Positions 61,846 to 64,000 of a DNA stretch of 64,000 nucleotides are shown here, in pieces. Numbering within the stretch: position 1 is the stretch's first letter; each line of letters begins with the position of its first letter. The notes under the pieces were generated by a model. That model was not told where the DNA came from, made no database searches, and saw only the letters and a program-made list of their open reading frames with translations. This DNA comes from Spirosoma agri. Lineage in GTDB: Bacteria > Bacteroidota > Bacteroidia > Cytophagales > Spirosomataceae. The position numbers and the translations under genes are program-made. The DNA lies in contig NZ_JAAGNZ010000001.1 of assembly GCF_010747415.1 (NCBI RefSeq), positions 124,001 through 188,000 on the forward strand, given 5' to 3'.

Positions 61846-63318
61846 TTAGACAAATTCTTTGGCAACTTCGTCCGCAACGACAAGACCAGAGATAAGGGAC
61901 GGAGGAACACCCGGTCCCGGAACCGTCAGCTGACCCGTGTAGAACAGATTGTTCACTTTTTTGTTTTTCAGCGATGGCTTTAGTAAGGCAGTTTGTTTTA
62001 GCGTATTTGCCAGTCCATACGCATTTCCCCGGAACGCATTGTAGTCACCTATGAAGTCGTTATGTGCGTAGCTGCGTTTGTAAATCAAGTGATTACGAAT
62101 ATCATCACCAACGTATGCTTCCAGCCTGTCCATAATGATCGTAAAGTAGCGCTCACGAGTGGCATCATCATCGGTGAGGTCAGGCGCGACTGGAATTAGC
62201 AGAAACAAATTCTCGCAGCCTTCCGGTGCAACACTCGGGTCGGTCTTCGATGGGGCCGATGCGTAGAACAAGGGCTTCGTCGGCCAGCGTGGTGTTTCGT
62301 AGATTTCCTGGGCGTGTAACGAAAAATCTTCGTCGAAGAACAGGTTATGATGCTGAAGCCGGGGCACCCGCTTGTTGACACCCAAGTAAAACAAAAGCGA
62401 CGACGGGGCCATGACGCGCGTCTGCCAATACGCATCGTCATAATTACGATAAGCCGCATCGACCAGTTTCGTCTCAACATGATTGTAGTCAGCTCCTGCA
62501 ACAACGACATCGGTTTCAAAAATACCCTGATCGGTCGTAACGGTATGCGCCCGCCCTTTGAAGACGTCAATTTTTTGCACGGTCTGACCCAGCAGAATCT
62601 TCACGCCTTTCTCTTCGGCCAGACTGACCATGGCCTTGACGATTTCGTGCATGCCACCCATCGGATACCAGGTCCCCATCGCCATTTCGGCATAGTTCAT
62701 CAGGCTATACATAGCCGGAGTGTTACTTGGTGTTGCACCGAGGAACAGAATCGGAAACTCTATAATTTCGAGTAGGCGTGGATGCTTGAAAAATTTGCGG
62801 GCGTGGCTGGCAAACGACTGAAAAACGTCGAGTCTCGTGACATCGTACAATAATTTCAGGCTCATAAACTCCCAAACTGAGCGGCTTGGTTTCCAGACGA
62901 ACTTATTGATGCCAACATCGTACTTGTAAGACGCTTGTTTAAGGAACTCGCGCAGACGTATGGCACTACCTGGTTCGATCTGTTCAAATAAGTTCTCCAG
63001 ATTATCCAGACCCGCTGGTAGATCGACGGCCTCGTCCGGACCAAAGACGACCGTATAAGAAGGATCAAGCCGAACTAGGTTGTAGTAATCAGCGGTTTTT
63101 TTGCCGAAACGCGCGAAGTAATTGTCAAAAACATCAGGCATCCAATACCAGCTCGGTCCCATATCGAAGGTAAACCCGTCTGTTTGAAACATACGAGCTC
63201 GTCCACCGGGCATATCGTTTTTTTCGAGGATAGTGACATCGTAACCCTTGTCAGCCAGACTGGTTGCAGCGGCTAACCCGGCAAATCCGGCACCAATAAC
63301 AAGAACTCGTTGAGGCAT
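61846..63318 (-). CDS. crtI: Phytoene desaturase
   Basis: A 490-residue FAD enzyme that desaturates phytoene stepwise towards lycopene. The dinucleotide motif is VLVIGAGFAGLAAATSLADK (residues 5-24) followed by EKNDMPGGRARMF. FTFDMGPSWYWMPDVFDNYF is diagnostic of bacterial CrtI. The C-terminal signature is LFYTGQLTVPGPGVPPSLIS. It is the first gene of the crtI-crtB operon. An ECF sigma gene lies upstream on the same strand, separated by a terminator. Confidence 0.93.
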   Translation of the reverse strand: MPQRVLVIGAGFAGLAAATSLADKGYDVTILEKNDMPGGRARMFQTDGFTFDMGPSWYWMPDVFDNYFARFGKKTADYYNLVRLDPSYTVVFGPDEAVDLPAGLDNLENLFEQIEPGSAIRLREFLKQASYKYDVGINKFVWKPSRSVWEFMSLKLLYDVTRLDVFQSFASHARKFFKHPRLLEIIEFPILFLGATPSNTPAMYSLMNYAEMAMGTWYPMGGMHEIVKAMVSLAEEKGVKILLGQTVQKIDVFKGRAHTVTTDQGIFETDVVVAGADYNHVETKLVDAAYRNYDDAYWQTRVMAPSSLLFYLGVNKRVPRLQHHNLFFDEDFSLHAQEIYETPRWPTKPLFYASAPSKTDPSVAPEGCENLFLLIPVAPDLTDDDATRERYFTIIMDRLEAYVGDDIRNHLIYKRSYAHNDFIGDYNAFRGNAYGLANTLKQTALLKPSLKNKKVNNLFYTGQLTVPGPGVPPSLISGLVVADEVAKEFV

Positions 63319-63470
63319 TAGTAAAGAGTTAATTGAGCAATCGGGTTAATTAGTAAAATGATTGACCAACCCTTTTGTTCAAAAATACGTAATTACCTAA
63401 CCTGGTCCTGTATTACTGTAAACAGTTTCTATGTTACACCCAACTGTTGGTTTTACAAGAGTGTATAAAC

Positions 63471-63503
63471 AAAAAAAGTTGGGCGGAAATCCACCCAACT
63501 TTT
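63471..63503 (-). terminator. Terminator of the ECF sigma factor gene
   Basis: On the minus strand a stem of about 12 bp (AAAGTTGGGTGG with CCGCCCAACTTT) around an ATTT loop is followed by a T-run. A G-U pair makes the minus strand the better one. It lies 103 bp past the sigma gene's stop codon. Confidence 0.75.
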
Positions 63504-63605
63504 CGAACCTTCCTCTTTTTTAACCAAAAACTACTCAATCAATGTGTTTGAGACGGATGTGAGTCACAAAAGTCTCGCCTATATTTTGTTGCGTACTCAA
63601 ATTTC

Positions 63606-64000
63606 TTAGCTGTTGAAATGAGCGTACACCTTCAGTTGGTCTTTCAGTTCTTTCCGCGCGATGTGAATGCGGTTTTTCACCGTGCCAATGGGGATGTCTA
63701 GTTTCGCTGCGATCTCGTGGTATTTGAAGCCACGGAAGTGCATCATAAACGGAGTGCGGTATGTGTCGTCCAAGCCATTGACGGCCCGATTGATATCTTC
63801 CTGAGCAAATGATGAATAAGCCAGATTGTCTGTGCTACTCTCCATTGAGTTAATGTAGTGCAGATTGTCTGTCGTATCAATGAATGTATTTTTCCGAACC
63901 ATCCGTTGGTAGTTAGTAATGAATGTGTTCTTCATGATTGTATATAACCAGGCCTTCAGGTTTGTACCGTCCGTGTACTTATCACGATTGGTAAAAGCTT
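63606..64000 (-). CDS. ECF-type RNA polymerase sigma factor, 5-prime truncated by window
   Basis: The stop codon is at 63606, and the coding frame runs off the right edge of the window. The visible part has GTNLKAWLYTIMKNTFITNY, the region 2.4 promoter-recognition helix typical of Bacteroidota ECF sigma factors, then a linker, and region 4 with LDIPIGTVKNRIHIARKEL, the helix-turn-helix that contacts -35. The ATG at 63935 is internal, not the true start. It may control nearby carotenoid genes, but a terminator separates it from crtI. Confidence 0.88.
   Translation of the reverse strand, partial: AFTNRDKYTDGTNLKAWLYTIMKNTFITNYQRMVRKNTFIDTTDNLHYINSMESSTDNLAYSSFAQEDINRAVNGLDDTYRTPFMMHFRGFKYHEIAAKLDIPIGTVKNRIHIARKELKDQLKVYAHFNS

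Noticed and set aside
1-64000. tRNA, rRNA, insertion sequence, prophage or plasmid genes
   Set aside because: I looked for these by eye on both strands and saw no cloverleaf with a plausible anticodon, no rRNA segment, and no transposase, integrase or replication protein; a dedicated search could still find a tRNA.

Overview
The window looks like chromosomal core sequence from a Bacteroidota bacterium of the order Cytophagales, most like the Spirosoma group. That placement rests on family recognition, not on a search. Supporting signs are a SecD-SecF fusion, type IX secretion genes (PorU followed by PorV), an outer-membrane protein with a carboxypeptidase-regulatory-like N-terminus, TAnnTTTG promoter boxes with an upstream TTTG, and an almost complete lack of Shine-Dalgarno sequences. 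I see no rRNA, tRNA, CRISPR array, phage, transposase or plasmid gene.

Layout. Positions 1-6000 hold a methylthioribose-kinase-like kinase paired with a nucleoside hydrolase, an outer-membrane beta-barrel protein and the pyruvate dehydrogenase E1 beta subunit. Positions 6200-10500 hold a small unknown protein, a persulfide-dioxygenase/rhodanese fusion with a TauE-type exporter (sulfur oxidation and export), and an amino-acid permease. Positions 10700-16300 hold SecDF, a small membrane protein, an exported protein with a DnaJ-like zinc domain, and nadC. Positions 16400-22750 hold an MlaFE-type lipid transporter, a short-chain dehydrogenase, a ROK kinase, murB, a SPOR-like lipoprotein and gmd. 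Positions 22850-30700 are almost all on the minus strand: a DegQ/HtrA protease, Hsp20, the acpP-fabF-rnc cluster and nadB, nadA. Positions 31000-38650 are mixed: a PaaE-like reductase, udk, an aquaglyceroporin, a medium-chain reductase, an ExbB/ExbD pair, a Rieske/FAD oxidoreductase and a DEDDh exonuclease.

Positions 38800-44200 hold nuoK, L, M and N without the rest of complex I. Positions 44300-50600 hold a GtrA-like protein, a 56-residue lipoprotein, a SprT-like metalloprotein overlapping porU, and porV. Positions 50700-57240 hold a degenerate M16 peptidase homologue, plsY, an M20 dipeptidase, a proline-rich exported protein with a DUF1207-like barrel, and purB. The rest is on the minus strand: proC, a TlpA-like thioredoxin overlapping gatB, crtB and crtI for lycopene synthesis, and an ECF sigma factor cut off by the window end.

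Functional links. nadA, nadB and nadC together supply NAD but sit in separate places. acpP, fabF and plsY serve lipid synthesis. PorU and PorV act together on type IX cargo. The MBL-rhodanese and TauE proteins form a sulfide detoxification pair. crtI and crtB make the carotenoid backbone.

I found no clear new multi-gene system. The most unusual signals are non-coding: many long, often perfect, intergenic inverted repeats of unrelated sequence that mostly lack a U-tract, a five-unit 15-bp tandem array at 30836-30910, and a nested palindromic element at 8028-8102. A few proteins also have unexpected domain or active-site features.
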